Positions 25,783 through 32,143 of a DNA stretch of 36,009 bases are shown one piece after another. How positions within the stretch are numbered: position 1 is the first letter of the stretch; every line of letters begins with the position of its first letter. A model generated the notes under the pieces. It did not search any database, had not been told where the DNA came from, and worked only from the letters and a program-made list of their open reading frames with translations. The stretch lies in contig NZ_JALCYY010000050.1 in assembly GCF_022690685.1 (NCBI RefSeq), positions 1-36,009 on the forward strand, written 5' to 3'. The position numbers and the translations under genes are program-made. This DNA comes from Anaeromyxobacter terrae. GTDB lineage: Bacteria; Myxococcota; Myxococcia; Myxococcales; Anaeromyxobacteraceae.

Positions 25783-26298
25783 ATGGGACACGAGGAGCAC
25801 AGGCTCGAGGCGCCCCGCACGCTGCGGATCTTCGTCGTGACCGCGTCCGACACGCGCGGCGAGGCGGAGGACGAGAGCGGCGCGTTCCTGAAGACGGCGG
25901 TCGCGGCCGCCGGGCACGCGCTCGCGGGCTACCGGATCGTCAAGGACGAGCCGGCGCAGATCCGCGCCGCGCTGGAGGAGGCCGCGCGCGCCGGCGCGGA
26001 CGCCGTCGTCGTGAACGGCGGGACCGGCATCGCCGCGCGCGACCGGACCTACGAGGCCGTTGCCGGGCTGCTCGAGAAGCGCCTCGACGGGTTCGGCGAG
26101 CTCTTCCGGATGCTCTCGTACGCCGAGATCGGCTCGGCCGCGATGCTGTCCCGGGCCGTGGCCGGCGTGTGGGGGGGGCGGGCGGTGTTCTCGGTGCCCG
26201 GTTCCCGCGCGGCGGTGCGGCTCGCGTGGGAGAAGCTCATCGGGCCCGAGGTCGGCCACGTGCTGCGCGAGATCCGCAAGGACGCCGGGCGGGCGTAG
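25783..26298 (+). CDS. moaB: MoaB/Mog-family molybdopterin biosynthesis protein
   Basis: 171 aa, a standard MoaB length. The MPT-binding fold is recognisable: RIFVVTASDTRG near the N-terminus, NGGTGIAARDRTYEAV with the GGTG loop, ELFRMLSYAEIGSAAMLSRA, and FSVPGSRAAVRLAWEKLI near the end. These proteins adenylylate or bind molybdopterin in cofactor synthesis. I chose the ATG at 25783 because GGAGGG lies 6 bases upstream; a GTG at 25759 and an ATG at 25777 are alternatives. No other moa or moe gene is in the window, so its membership of an operon is not supported. Confidence 0.9.
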   Translation: MGHEEHRLEAPRTLRIFVVTASDTRGEAEDESGAFLKTAVAAAGHALAGYRIVKDEPAQIRAALEEAARAGADAVVVNGGTGIAARDRTYEAVAGLLEKRLDGFGELFRMLSYAEIGSAAMLSRAVAGVWGGRAVFSVPGSRAAVRLAWEKLIGPEVGHVLREIRKDAGRA

Positions 26299-26368
26299 CC
26301 GCGGCGCGCCGGGAGTGTCGTCGCGGACCCCGCGCGCCGTGACGGCAGGCCACGAAGTGGTCCGATAT

Positions 26369-26406
26369 CGGGTGATGTGCCGATTTCTCGCACATGCAAC
26401 CACCCG
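26369..26406 (+). promoter_or_regulatory. Two-tier inverted repeat upstream of the response regulator
   Basis: CGGGTG (26369-26374) directly followed by ATGTGC (26375-26380) pairs with GCACAT (26390-26395) and, after a 5-nt bulge, CACCCG (26401-26406). The loop is CGATTTCTC. It ends 17 bases before the ATG at 26424 and 5 bases before the AGGA. It may be an operator or a 5' leader structure; it could also act as a moaB terminator, but no U-tract follows. Confidence 0.5.
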
Positions 26407-26423
26407 CTGTTAGGATCACGGGC

Positions 26424-26825
26424 ATGCAGACACCGGTGCGGATCCTGGTGGTCGACGACGCGGAGCCCGTTCGGAAGATCCTCGTCCAGACGCTGAGGGC
26501 GCTCGGCTTCGAGCCGCTCCAGGCCGACTCCGGATCGGCCGCGCTCCGGCTCGCGCTCGCGGTGCAGCCCGACGTCGCGATCGTGGATCAGTGGATGCCC
26601 GAGATGACCGGCGCGGAGCTCATCCTCCGCCTGCACGCCTCGCCGGACGCGAGAGTCCGTGCGATGACCGTCATCGGTCTATCGGGTCGCCCGGGCAGCG
26701 AGCGTGAGCTCCTCGCCGCCGGGGCCCTCACGTTCCTCCCGAAGCCCTTCCGCATCGCCCAGCTCGTCGCCGCGCTGCGCATCGCGGTGGATCCGGCGCT
26801 TCCGGCCGCCTCCTCCGCCGCCTGA
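26424..26825 (+). CDS. Single-domain response regulator (receiver only)
   Basis: 133 aa, CheY-like receiver domain with no output domain. Acidic pair Asp11-Asp12 (VVDDAEPV), phospho-acceptor Asp55 (AIVDQWMPEMTG) and the conserved lysine in TFLPKPF are all present. The ATG at 26424 has AGGA 8 bases upstream; an in-frame ATG at 26394 would fall within the inverted repeat. No histidine kinase is next to it, so its partner is elsewhere. It ends one base before the stop of the convergent 63-aa gene. Confidence 0.92.
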   Translation: MQTPVRILVVDDAEPVRKILVQTLRALGFEPLQADSGSAALRLALAVQPDVAIVDQWMPEMTGAELILRLHASPDARVRAMTVIGLSGRPGSERELLAAGALTFLPKPFRIAQLVAALRIAVDPALPAASSAA

Positions 26826-26826
26826 G

Positions 26827-27018
26827 TCACGCGTCGAGCGTTCCGCCTCCGCGGTCCAGGAGCGCGGCCATGAGCTGGACCCGGCGCTCGGCGCGCCGGC
26901 GCGCACCGGGCTCGAGCGTGCGATCCCGCGCCGCCCGGACCTCGATCCGCAGCTCGCCGACGCGACGATTCCGCGCGCACTCCCGCCCGTCGAGCCAGGT
27001 CCTCATCCGCTGATGCAT
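26827..27018 (-). CDS. Small basic protein of unknown function, 63 aa
   Basis: I do not recognise this protein. It is highly charged and Arg-rich (MHQRMRTWLDGRE..., then RRVGELRIEVRAARDR), probably mostly helical, with one cysteine and no membrane segment. The reason to call it is the start: the ATG at 27018 is preceded by a perfect GGAGGTGA (27030-27023) with 7 bases between GGAGG and ATG, the strongest Shine-Dalgarno in this part of the window. It is tail-to-tail with the response regulator, one base apart. Confidence 0.55.
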   Translation of the reverse strand: MHQRMRTWLDGRECARNRRVGELRIEVRAARDRTLEPGARRRAERRVQLMAALLDRGGGTLDA

Positions 27019-27120
27019 CCCGTCACCTCCGTTTCGACGTCCGACGCTGAACGGAATAGCAGCGGGGTCTGACAGGGACGAGGAGGCGAGCGCGGCCGGC
27101 CGGCGCTAAGTCCCGCTCCG

Positions 27121-28092
27121 ATGCCGCGACGTCCGTACACCCTGTCTCCTGCCCGCGCCGCGGCGCTCCGGCCGCTCCTCGACGCCCTCGACGCCGCGCT
27201 CGATCGGAGGGCGCGCCTCGCCGCCGACCCGGTGGAGCTGCCGCGGCGCTATGCGGATCCGGGGGACGCAGAGGTCGCCGCGCTCTTCGCAGCGAGCCTC
27301 GCCTATGGACGCGCCGACGTGTTCAAGCCGGTCGTGGAGCGGGTGCTGGCGGCGATGGGCCCCTCGCCCGCCGCGTTCGTCCGCGAGTTCGCGCGCTCGC
27401 CGGAGCCGTCGTTCTTCGCGGGCGCGATCTACCGCTTCAACCGTCCCCCCGATCTCGCCGCCCTCGCGGCGGCGGCGGGCGACGTGCGCGCGCGCCACGG
27501 CTCGCTCGGCGCGCGCTTCGCGGAGCTCCTCCGCGCGTGCGGAGGGGACGGCGCGCTCCGCAGCGCGCTCGCGCGCTTCGCGCGGGAGCTCCGCGACGCC
27601 CCGCAGGTCGCGCCGCTCCTCGCCGGCCGCGGGACGCGCGGTCTCCTGCACCTCCTCCCGGACGCCGCCGGTCCCGGCGCCTCCAAGCGGTGGAACCTCT
27701 ACCTGCGCTGGATGGTGCGCGGCCCCGACGGCGTCGATCTCGGGCTGTGGAGGGAGGTGCCGCCCGCCGCGCTCGTCGTGCCGCTCGACACGCACGTGCA
27801 CCGCGTCGCGCGGGTCCTCGGCCTGACCGCGCGGCCCGACGCGAGCTGGCGGACCGCCGAGGAGATCACCGCCTCGCTGCGGCGCATCGACCCGGACGAC
27901 CCGGTTCGCTACGACTTCGCCCTCTGTCACCTCGGCATGAGCGGGGCCTGCCCCGTCCGCCGCGAGGCGCGCCGCTGCGACGCGTGCGTGCTCGCGGAGG
28001 GATGTCTCAGTGCGGCGCGGGCAGCCCGGCCACGCCCGGCAGCGCGGACGGAGGCCCGGCGTACCGGCAGCGCCAGAGCTCGAACGTCGTGA
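27121..28092 (+). CDS. DUF2400/TIGR02757 family protein, EndoIII-like features
   Basis: 323 aa, all helical by composition. The family core NLYLRWMVRGPDGVDLGLW is at residues 192-210. Just after it, VPLDTHVHRVARVLG (Asp223) resembles the catalytic-aspartate motif of endonuclease III and related HhH-GPD glycosylases, and four cysteines at 277, 286, 289 and 295 (C-x8-C-x2-C-x5-C) resemble their [4Fe-4S] loop. A DNA-repair or DNA-binding role is inference. No clear Shine-Dalgarno precedes the ATG. The last 25-28 residues are Arg/Ala-rich and overlap the convergent glycosyltransferase gene by 86 bp, so they may be a recent extension. Confidence 0.82.
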   Translation: MPRRPYTLSPARAAALRPLLDALDAALDRRARLAADPVELPRRYADPGDAEVAALFAASLAYGRADVFKPVVERVLAAMGPSPAAFVREFARSPEPSFFAGAIYRFNRPPDLAALAAAAGDVRARHGSLGARFAELLRACGGDGALRSALARFARELRDAPQVAPLLAGRGTRGLLHLLPDAAGPGASKRWNLYLRWMVRGPDGVDLGLWREVPPAALVVPLDTHVHRVARVLGLTARPDASWRTAEEITASLRRIDPDDPVRYDFALCHLGMSGACPVRREARRCDACVLAEGCLSAARAARPRPAARTEARRTGSARARTS

Positions 28093-29491
28093 CCGTGGCG
28101 TCGCCGCGCTTCACCTCGAGCGGCGGCAGCGGCTCGAGCGGCTGGCAAGCCTCGGCGCGACGCTCGCAGGTGTGCTTCTCGCGCGGGTCGAGCACGAGGA
28201 GGCCCTCGCGTCCGGCGAGCGCCGCGGGATCGAACCAGTAGCGGTACTGCAGGCCGTGGTCCCCCGCGATCTCCCCGGACCACGTCCGCAGGTGGCCCGG
28301 CAGGTAGTACGCGAGCTCCGCGGACACCTTGTAGTTGCAGCCCGCCACGAAGGCGTCGGGCCCGAGGCGGGCGCGCTCGGCGTCGACGCGCGCGGCGAGG
28401 GCGCGCCAGCCGGCGGAGCCCTCGTCGCGGGCCGGGAACGGCACGGCGGGGACGAGCGGGACGAGGTGCGTGTAGACGCTGCCGGCGAGCGCCAGCGCGA
28501 TCCCCGCCACGCCGGCGCGCCGCCGCCAGCCGCCCTGGGAGAGCGCGAGCGCGGCGGCGGCGGCGAAGGCGGTCGGGTAGATGGGCGCGAGCCAGTTTCC
28601 CTTCACCCAGTGGAAAGGGGAGACGAGCGTCGCGAGGCCGAGGAGCGGCGCCGAGAAGATCGCGCAGATCCGGAAGGCCGGCTCGGAGCGCCGGCGGATC
28701 GCCTGGACGACCGCCTCCACGGCGAGCAGGAGCAGGACCGGCGTCACGAGCGCCGCCTGCAGGCCCAGGTAGCGCGCGACGAGGACCGGGCGGAGCGAGG
28801 AGTGCGCGACGCGCCCCTGCGTCTGGAACGCGAAGCTCGCCAGCCCGTGCCGGAGGTTCCACGCGAGCACCGGCGCGAACAGCGCACCGGCGAGCGCGGC
28901 CCCCGCCCACGGCCAGGGCGTCCGGAGCATGCGCCGGCCGCGGGGGTCGAGGGCGAGCGCGAGCAGGATCTGCGGCAGGAGCAGCGCGCCGGTGTACTTG
29001 CCGAGGAGCGCCCACCCGGTCGCGGCGCCGGCGGCGACCAGCCACTGCGGGCGCTCCTCGTCGAGCGCGCGCAGCGTGAAGTAGAGCGCCATCGCCCAGC
29101 CGGAGAGGAGCGGCCCGTCGGGCGTGATGATCACCTGCCCGAGCGCGAAGAGCGGGACGACGAGCCCCGCGACGAGCGCGACGAGGGCCACCCTCGCGCC
29201 GAAGAGCCGCCGGACCGAGAGCCAGAAGAACGCGCAGAAGACCGCGGAGTGGAGCGCCGCGGCGAGCCGGATCGCCCGCTCCGAGTCGCCGAGGACGCCG
29301 GTCGTGAGCGCGATCGTCCAGGCCGCGAGGGGAGGGTGATCGAAGTACGAGAGGTCGAGCCGCCGCGCCCACTCCCAGTAGTACGCCTCCTGCGGAGAGA
29401 GGGCGAACAGGCCGGCGTAGAAGACGTGGAACAGCGTCGCGGCCGCGACGAGGAGCGCGGCGAGGGCGGGGCGGCGGTCGGGAGCGTGCAC
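28007..29491 (-). CDS. GT39-type membrane glycosyltransferase
   Basis: 494 aa with about ten membrane helices. After the first helix comes the hallmark loop of dolichyl-phosphate-mannose/ArnT-like enzymes, SPQEAYYWEWARRLDLSYF then DHPPLAAW (acidic Glu35, Asp51), followed by ITPDGPL and GKYTGALLLP. Such enzymes transfer a sugar from a polyprenyl-phosphate carrier on the periplasmic side; donor and acceptor here are unknown. I chose the GTG at 29491, 11 bases after the cyclase stop; a longer frame upstream is a shadow. The Shine-Dalgarno is weak, so translation is probably coupled to the gene before it. Its 3' end overlaps the convergent DUF2400 gene. Confidence 0.85.
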   Translation of the reverse strand: MHAPDRRPALAALLVAAATLFHVFYAGLFALSPQEAYYWEWARRLDLSYFDHPPLAAWTIALTTGVLGDSERAIRLAAALHSAVFCAFFWLSVRRLFGARVALVALVAGLVVPLFALGQVIITPDGPLLSGWAMALYFTLRALDEERPQWLVAAGAATGWALLGKYTGALLLPQILLALALDPRGRRMLRTPWPWAGAALAGALFAPVLAWNLRHGLASFAFQTQGRVAHSSLRPVLVARYLGLQAALVTPVLLLLAVEAVVQAIRRRSEPAFRICAIFSAPLLGLATLVSPFHWVKGNWLAPIYPTAFAAAAALALSQGGWRRRAGVAGIALALAGSVYTHLVPLVPAVPFPARDEGSAGWRALAARVDAERARLGPDAFVAGCNYKVSAELAYYLPGHLRTWSGEIAGDHGLQYRYWFDPAALAGREGLLVLDPREKHTCERRAEACQPLEPLPPLEVKRGDATVTTFELWRCRYAGPPSALPGVAGLPAPH

Positions 29492-29502
29492 GGAGTCTTG
29501 GA

Positions 29503-30387
29503 TCAAACGCGGCGGAGCTTCTGGCGGAGCTCGAGGACGATCTCGCCCTCGCGGAAGACGCGGACCGTGCCGCTCGTCTGCGAGACCGTGACCGCGATGC
29601 ACTTCGACTCCGCGGTGATCGAGGCCGCGGCGCTGTGGCGCGCGCCGAGGCCCATCGGCAGCTTCACGTCGCGCGACATGGTGAGGAGGTAGCGGCCCGC
29701 CGCCAGCACGACGCCGTCCTCCCGGATGATGAACGCGCCGTCGAGCGCGGAGAACGTCTTGATCGCCTCGCGGATGGGCGGGTCGAGCGCGTTCCGCTCC
29801 GCCTCGCTGATTCCCTGGAACGGGTTCAGGATGAGCTGGCGGCTCTTCTCCATCACCGCGGTCGATTCGCCGATGACGATGATCGTGCCGACCGCGTGCC
29901 CCTCGTAGCCCTCCGCGCCGATCTCCATCGCGGTGTGGATGAGGCTCTCCACCACCTGCGACGAGAACCCGGGCGGAAGCCCGAGCGTGTCGACGCGGAT
30001 CTTCTCCTCCGGATCCTCCGAGCCGATCTCCACCTTCACGAGCGTGTCGACGACCCGGTCCTCGCCTGGGCCGGCGAGCGCGAGGATGGTGTCGCCGTCG
30101 TGTACGACGCCGGCGGCCTGCGCCGCGACCACCGCCACCTTGATCTTCTCGATGCGCGTGTAGTCGTAGGGCGGTATCAGCACCGCGCTGTACTTGCGGG
30201 CCTTCAGCTGGTCGGCGATGCCCTCGCTCGTCACGGCGTAGACGAGCTTGCGCTTGATCGGGCGGCCGCGGATCTCGTTCGGCGAGATGGGGTGGTCCGA
30301 CACGAAGAGCAGGCGATCCACCTCGGATCGCGCGGTCAGCGCGAGCGCGCCGCGCAGGAACTCGCGGTCGAACTTCCCGTCGGACAT
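29503..30387 (-). CDS. Diadenylate cyclase, DacZ-like domain layout
   Basis: 294 aa. The C-terminal DAC domain makes c-di-AMP from two ATP: DGA at 216-218 (SALDGAFIIREDG) and the RH motif at 250-251 (GLGARHSAAASIT), followed by VTVSQTSGTVRVF. The usual third residue of RHR is serine here. There is no transmembrane N-terminus as in CdaA and no HhH C-terminus as in DisA. Instead residues 20-130 are a soluble alpha/beta segment (DRLLFVSDHP, LVYAVTSEG, YSAVLIPPYDYTR, VHDGDTILALAG) that resembles the pyruvate-kinase-C-like half of archaeal DacZ. I chose the ATG at 30387; 30456 is an alternative and neither has a strong Shine-Dalgarno. Probably co-transcribed with the glycosyltransferase. Confidence 0.87.
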   Translation of the reverse strand: MSDGKFDREFLRGALALTARSEVDRLLFVSDHPISPNEIRGRPIKRKLVYAVTSEGIADQLKARKYSAVLIPPYDYTRIEKIKVAVVAAQAAGVVHDGDTILALAGPGEDRVVDTLVKVEIGSEDPEEKIRVDTLGLPPGFSSQVVESLIHTAMEIGAEGYEGHAVGTIIVIGESTAVMEKSRQLILNPFQGISEAERNALDPPIREAIKTFSALDGAFIIREDGVVLAAGRYLLTMSRDVKLPMGLGARHSAAASITAESKCIAVTVSQTSGTVRVFREGEIVLELRQKLRRV

Positions 30388-30480
30388 GGCGTCGAGAGCA
30401 TGTTCCGGTGGCGCACCCGAGTAAAGCTTCCGCGCGCGTTTCCGGGCCTCGCGCACGCGCTCGGGACCGAGCCGGCGCCG

Positions 30481-30516
30481 CCGGAGCGCGCCGCGCGGCG
30501 GCCCGCCGCGCTCCGG
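30481..30516 (+). promoter_or_regulatory. Inverted repeat next to the dksA-like promoter
   Basis: A perfect 10-bp inverted repeat, CCGGAGCGCG (30481-30490) and CGCGCTCCGG (30507-30516), with a 16-base centre. It ends 9 bases before the TTGACA of the plus-strand promoter and lies upstream of both divergent genes, so it could bind a regulator of either. Confidence 0.4.
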
Positions 30517-30525
30517 GGGCGCGGC

Positions 30526-30554
30526 TTGACAGCCCCGGGGGCGCAGACTAGTTT
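30526..30554 (+). promoter_or_regulatory. Sigma-70-type promoter for the DksA/TraR gene
   Basis: TTGACA at 30526-30531, 17-bp spacer, TAGTTT at 30549-30554. Predicted start near 30561 gives a leader of about 45 nt containing a GC-rich palindrome (around 30570-30590) before the Shine-Dalgarno. Confidence 0.75.
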
Positions 30555-30606
30555 CTCCGCTCTTTTCGGCCGGGCCCCCGGGGGGGCGCGTCAGCGAGGA
30601 GGTCGC

Positions 30607-30969
30607 TTGAACAAGAAGGACCTGAAGAAGTTCAAGACGATTCTCGAGGAGTCGAAGCGGCAGCTTCTTCTCTCCGCGAAGAAGACGCTCACGGAAGAGG
30701 CGAGCTTCGACACCGACGATCTGCCCGACGAGATCGACCTCGCCTCGAGCGAGTACACCCAGTCGATGATCTTCCGGCTGCGAGACCGCGAGAAGTTCCT
30801 CCTCGCCAAGATCGACAAGGCGCTCGCCCGCATCGAGAACGGCACGTTCGGCATCTGCGAGCGGTGCGAGGAGGAGATCTCGGCGAAGCGGCTCGAGGCG
30901 CGGCCGGTCACCACCCTCTGCATCCGCTGCAAGGAAGAGCAGGAGCAGAAGGAGAAGTCGTTCGGGTAG
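30607..30969 (+). CDS. DksA/TraR-family zinc-finger transcription factor
   Basis: 120 aa, TTG start at 30607 preceded by GAGGAGG. Residues 1-75 form a charged coiled coil, with an acidic DEIDLA tip motif (Asp41, Asp44, Ala46) that matches the DxxDxA of DksA. The zinc finger has Cys84, Cys87, Cys105 and Cys108 (GICERCEEE, CIRCKEEQ). DksA enters the RNA polymerase secondary channel and works with (p)ppGpp; a Rel enzyme lies 1.2 kb downstream. The assignment to DksA rather than another TraR-like protein is likely but not certain. Confidence 0.92.
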   Translation: MNKKDLKKFKTILEESKRQLLLSAKKTLTEEASFDTDDLPDEIDLASSEYTQSMIFRLRDREKFLLAKIDKALARIENGTFGICERCEEEISAKRLEARPVTTLCIRCKEEQEQKEKSFG

Positions 30970-30997
30970 CCACCCGGCTTTTCTCGCGCGGCATCCC

Positions 30998-31022
30998 GCG
31001 GCCGGGCCGAGCGCCCGGCCGC
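30998..31022 (+). terminator. Hairpin after the DksA/TraR gene
   Basis: Perfect 10-bp stem, 30998-31007 with 31013-31022, 5-nt loop, about 28 bp after the stop codon. Followed by TCGCGTTTCG, a poor U-tract. Likely a terminator or mRNA-stabilising hairpin. Confidence 0.6.
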
Positions 31023-31103
31023 TCGCGTTTCGGGAGTCCGTCGCGAGCCGGCGCGCTCCCCGCCACTCGGCCGGCCGGCGTCCGCCGCGCTAGGATCCGC
31101 TTC

Positions 31104-31361
31104 ATGACCGCTCCGGCCCGGCCGCCGCGCCGTTCCCTCCGCGCGTTCTGGCTGTTCGCCGCCGTCATGGCCGTCGCGGTCCTGGGCGGCGGCGCGATCG
31201 TCCTCCTCAACCACCGCTCCGTCCGCGAGTATCAGGCGGAGCAGGCGCGCGTCGAGGCGGAGAACGCGGCCGCCATCGAGTCGGCGCGCTCGCGCGCCGA
31301 TGCGAAACCGGACGACCGAGCGGCGACCGCGCCAGGGCCAAGCGCGGACTCCTCCCGCTAA
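31104..31361 (+). CDS. Small single-pass membrane protein, unknown
   Basis: 85 aa, not recognised. Residues 1-12 are basic (PPRRS), residues 14-36 form one hydrophobic helix, then a charged helical stretch (REYQAEQARVEAENAAAIESARSR) and a disordered tail. The topology would put the tail in the periplasm if the basic end is cytoplasmic. The ATG at 31104 has AGGA 8 bases upstream. It is flanked by two hairpin-rich gaps, so it may be a single-gene unit. The stop codon lies at the edge of the dispersed repeat. Confidence 0.6.
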   Translation: MTAPARPPRRSLRAFWLFAAVMAVAVLGGGAIVLLNHRSVREYQAEQARVEAENAAAIESARSRADAKPDDRAATAPGPSADSSR

Positions 31362-31444
31362 ACGACCGAGCATGATTCGGAAACAGACAACGAGCGAAGC
31401 GAGCCCGCCGGGGCGACACCGCGATAGCGGCGAAGCCGCCCGCG
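31358..31444 (-). repeat. Dispersed repeat, copy 2
   Basis: Reverse-complement match of 38-120. It begins in the stop codon region of the small membrane protein (CTAAACG) and runs into the gap before the convergent MTH1187 gene. Inside it CGAGCGAAGCGAG and CGATAGCGGCG are shared word for word with copy 1. Confidence 0.75.
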
Positions 31445-31502
31445 GTGGCGCACGGGACCCGGCGAGCAGGGGTGGGGCCCCGACGAGCTCTGCTCGGCGG
31501 GG

Positions 31503-31519
31503 CGGGGGCGCAGCCCCCG
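31503..31519 (+). terminator. GC hairpin CGGGGGC-GCA-GCCCCCG
   Basis: A 7-bp perfect stem with GCA loop, followed by TTAG. A very similar stem (GGGGC-GCA-GCCCC) is inside the coding sequence of the last gene, near 35042-35055, so it may be a frequent motif of this genome. Possible terminator of the small membrane-protein gene. Confidence 0.4.
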
Positions 31520-31529
31520 TTAGAACATG

Positions 31530-31591
31530 GCTAAACGACAGCGGGATTCGCGACACCGCAGGTGATCGCGAATCGCGAACTGTCGTTTAGC
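31530..31591 (-). terminator. Long nested hairpin at the 3' end of the MTH1187 gene
   Basis: Outer stem GCTAAACGACAG (31530-31541) with CTGTCGTTTAGC (31580-31591), 12 bp, perfect. Inner stem ATTCGCGA (31546-31553) with TCGCGAAT (31566-31573), and CACC/GGTG inside that. The stop codon of the MTH1187-family gene (31587-31589) lies within the outer stem. There is no U-tract, so it may act in both directions between the converging genes. The word CTAAACGAC also occurs at 31358-31366. Confidence 0.6.
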
Positions 31592-31886
31592 GGAGCTTGT
31601 CCTCGACCGACCGCATCTTCCCCGCGATGGTGTGCGGCTTGTCCCTGCGGTCGTCGATCTTCACCAGGGTCGAAACGCGGACGGCACCTTCCGTGAACGG
31701 GTGCTCGTGCATCCGGCGCACGACCGCCAGGATCTCGTCGAGGTCGCCCTCGATGATCGTCCCCATGGCGGTGAGCTGGTGCGTGAGCGCGGTGCCGCGG
31801 AGGATGCGCTCCACGCCCGCGACGTAGCGGGACACGCTCGTCGTCCCGGTGCCGAGCGGCGTGATGCTGACGAAGACGACCGCCAT
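31587..31886 (-). CDS. MTH1187-family thiamine-binding protein
   Basis: 99 aa, the standard length for this family (formerly DUF77, TIGR00106). Typical sequence: VVFVSITPLGTGTTSVSRYVAGVERILRG, TAMGTIIEGDLDEILAVVRRMHE, and VRVSTLVKIDDRRDKPHT. Members form ferredoxin-like tetramers reported to bind thiamine derivatives; the physiological role is unsettled. The ATG at 31886 has GGGAGG a few bases upstream; a longer frame is not supported. It is divergent from the rel gene and has no thiamine genes near it. Confidence 0.9.
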   Translation of the reverse strand: MAVVFVSITPLGTGTTSVSRYVAGVERILRGTALTHQLTAMGTIIEGDLDEILAVVRRMHEHPFTEGAVRVSTLVKIDDRRDKPHTIAGKMRSVEDKLR

Positions 31887-32101
31887 CTCGATCCTCCCGG
31901 CGCCCCAGGCCGGCGGGCGCGTGACCGCCGCCTCGCCTCGGGCGAGCGGCGTGCCGCGCACGTTAGCCGCGCCCGGCGGCGCGCTCAACACGCCGGGGGC
32001 CCCCTGGCGGCTGGGCCGGGATCCCGGCGTCGCGGCGGCCCTGGCGCCGCCTGCTGCGCCGCGTTACGGAGAGAAGACGGAGCGATGGGCGAATCCCGGG
32101 C

Positions 32102-32131
32102 TTGCCGCGCCTGGGCTCGACCCGATACGCT
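32102..32131 (+). promoter_or_regulatory. Possible promoter of the rel gene, near-leaderless
   Basis: TTGCCG (32102-32107), 18-bp spacer, TACGCT (32126-32131). Predicted start near 32138, about 6 bases before the GTG at 32144. No Shine-Dalgarno precedes that GTG, consistent with a leaderless or near-leaderless mRNA. The in-frame TTG at 32102 is better explained as the -35 box than as a start codon. Confidence 0.45.
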
Positions 32132-32143
32132 CGAACGATTGGC

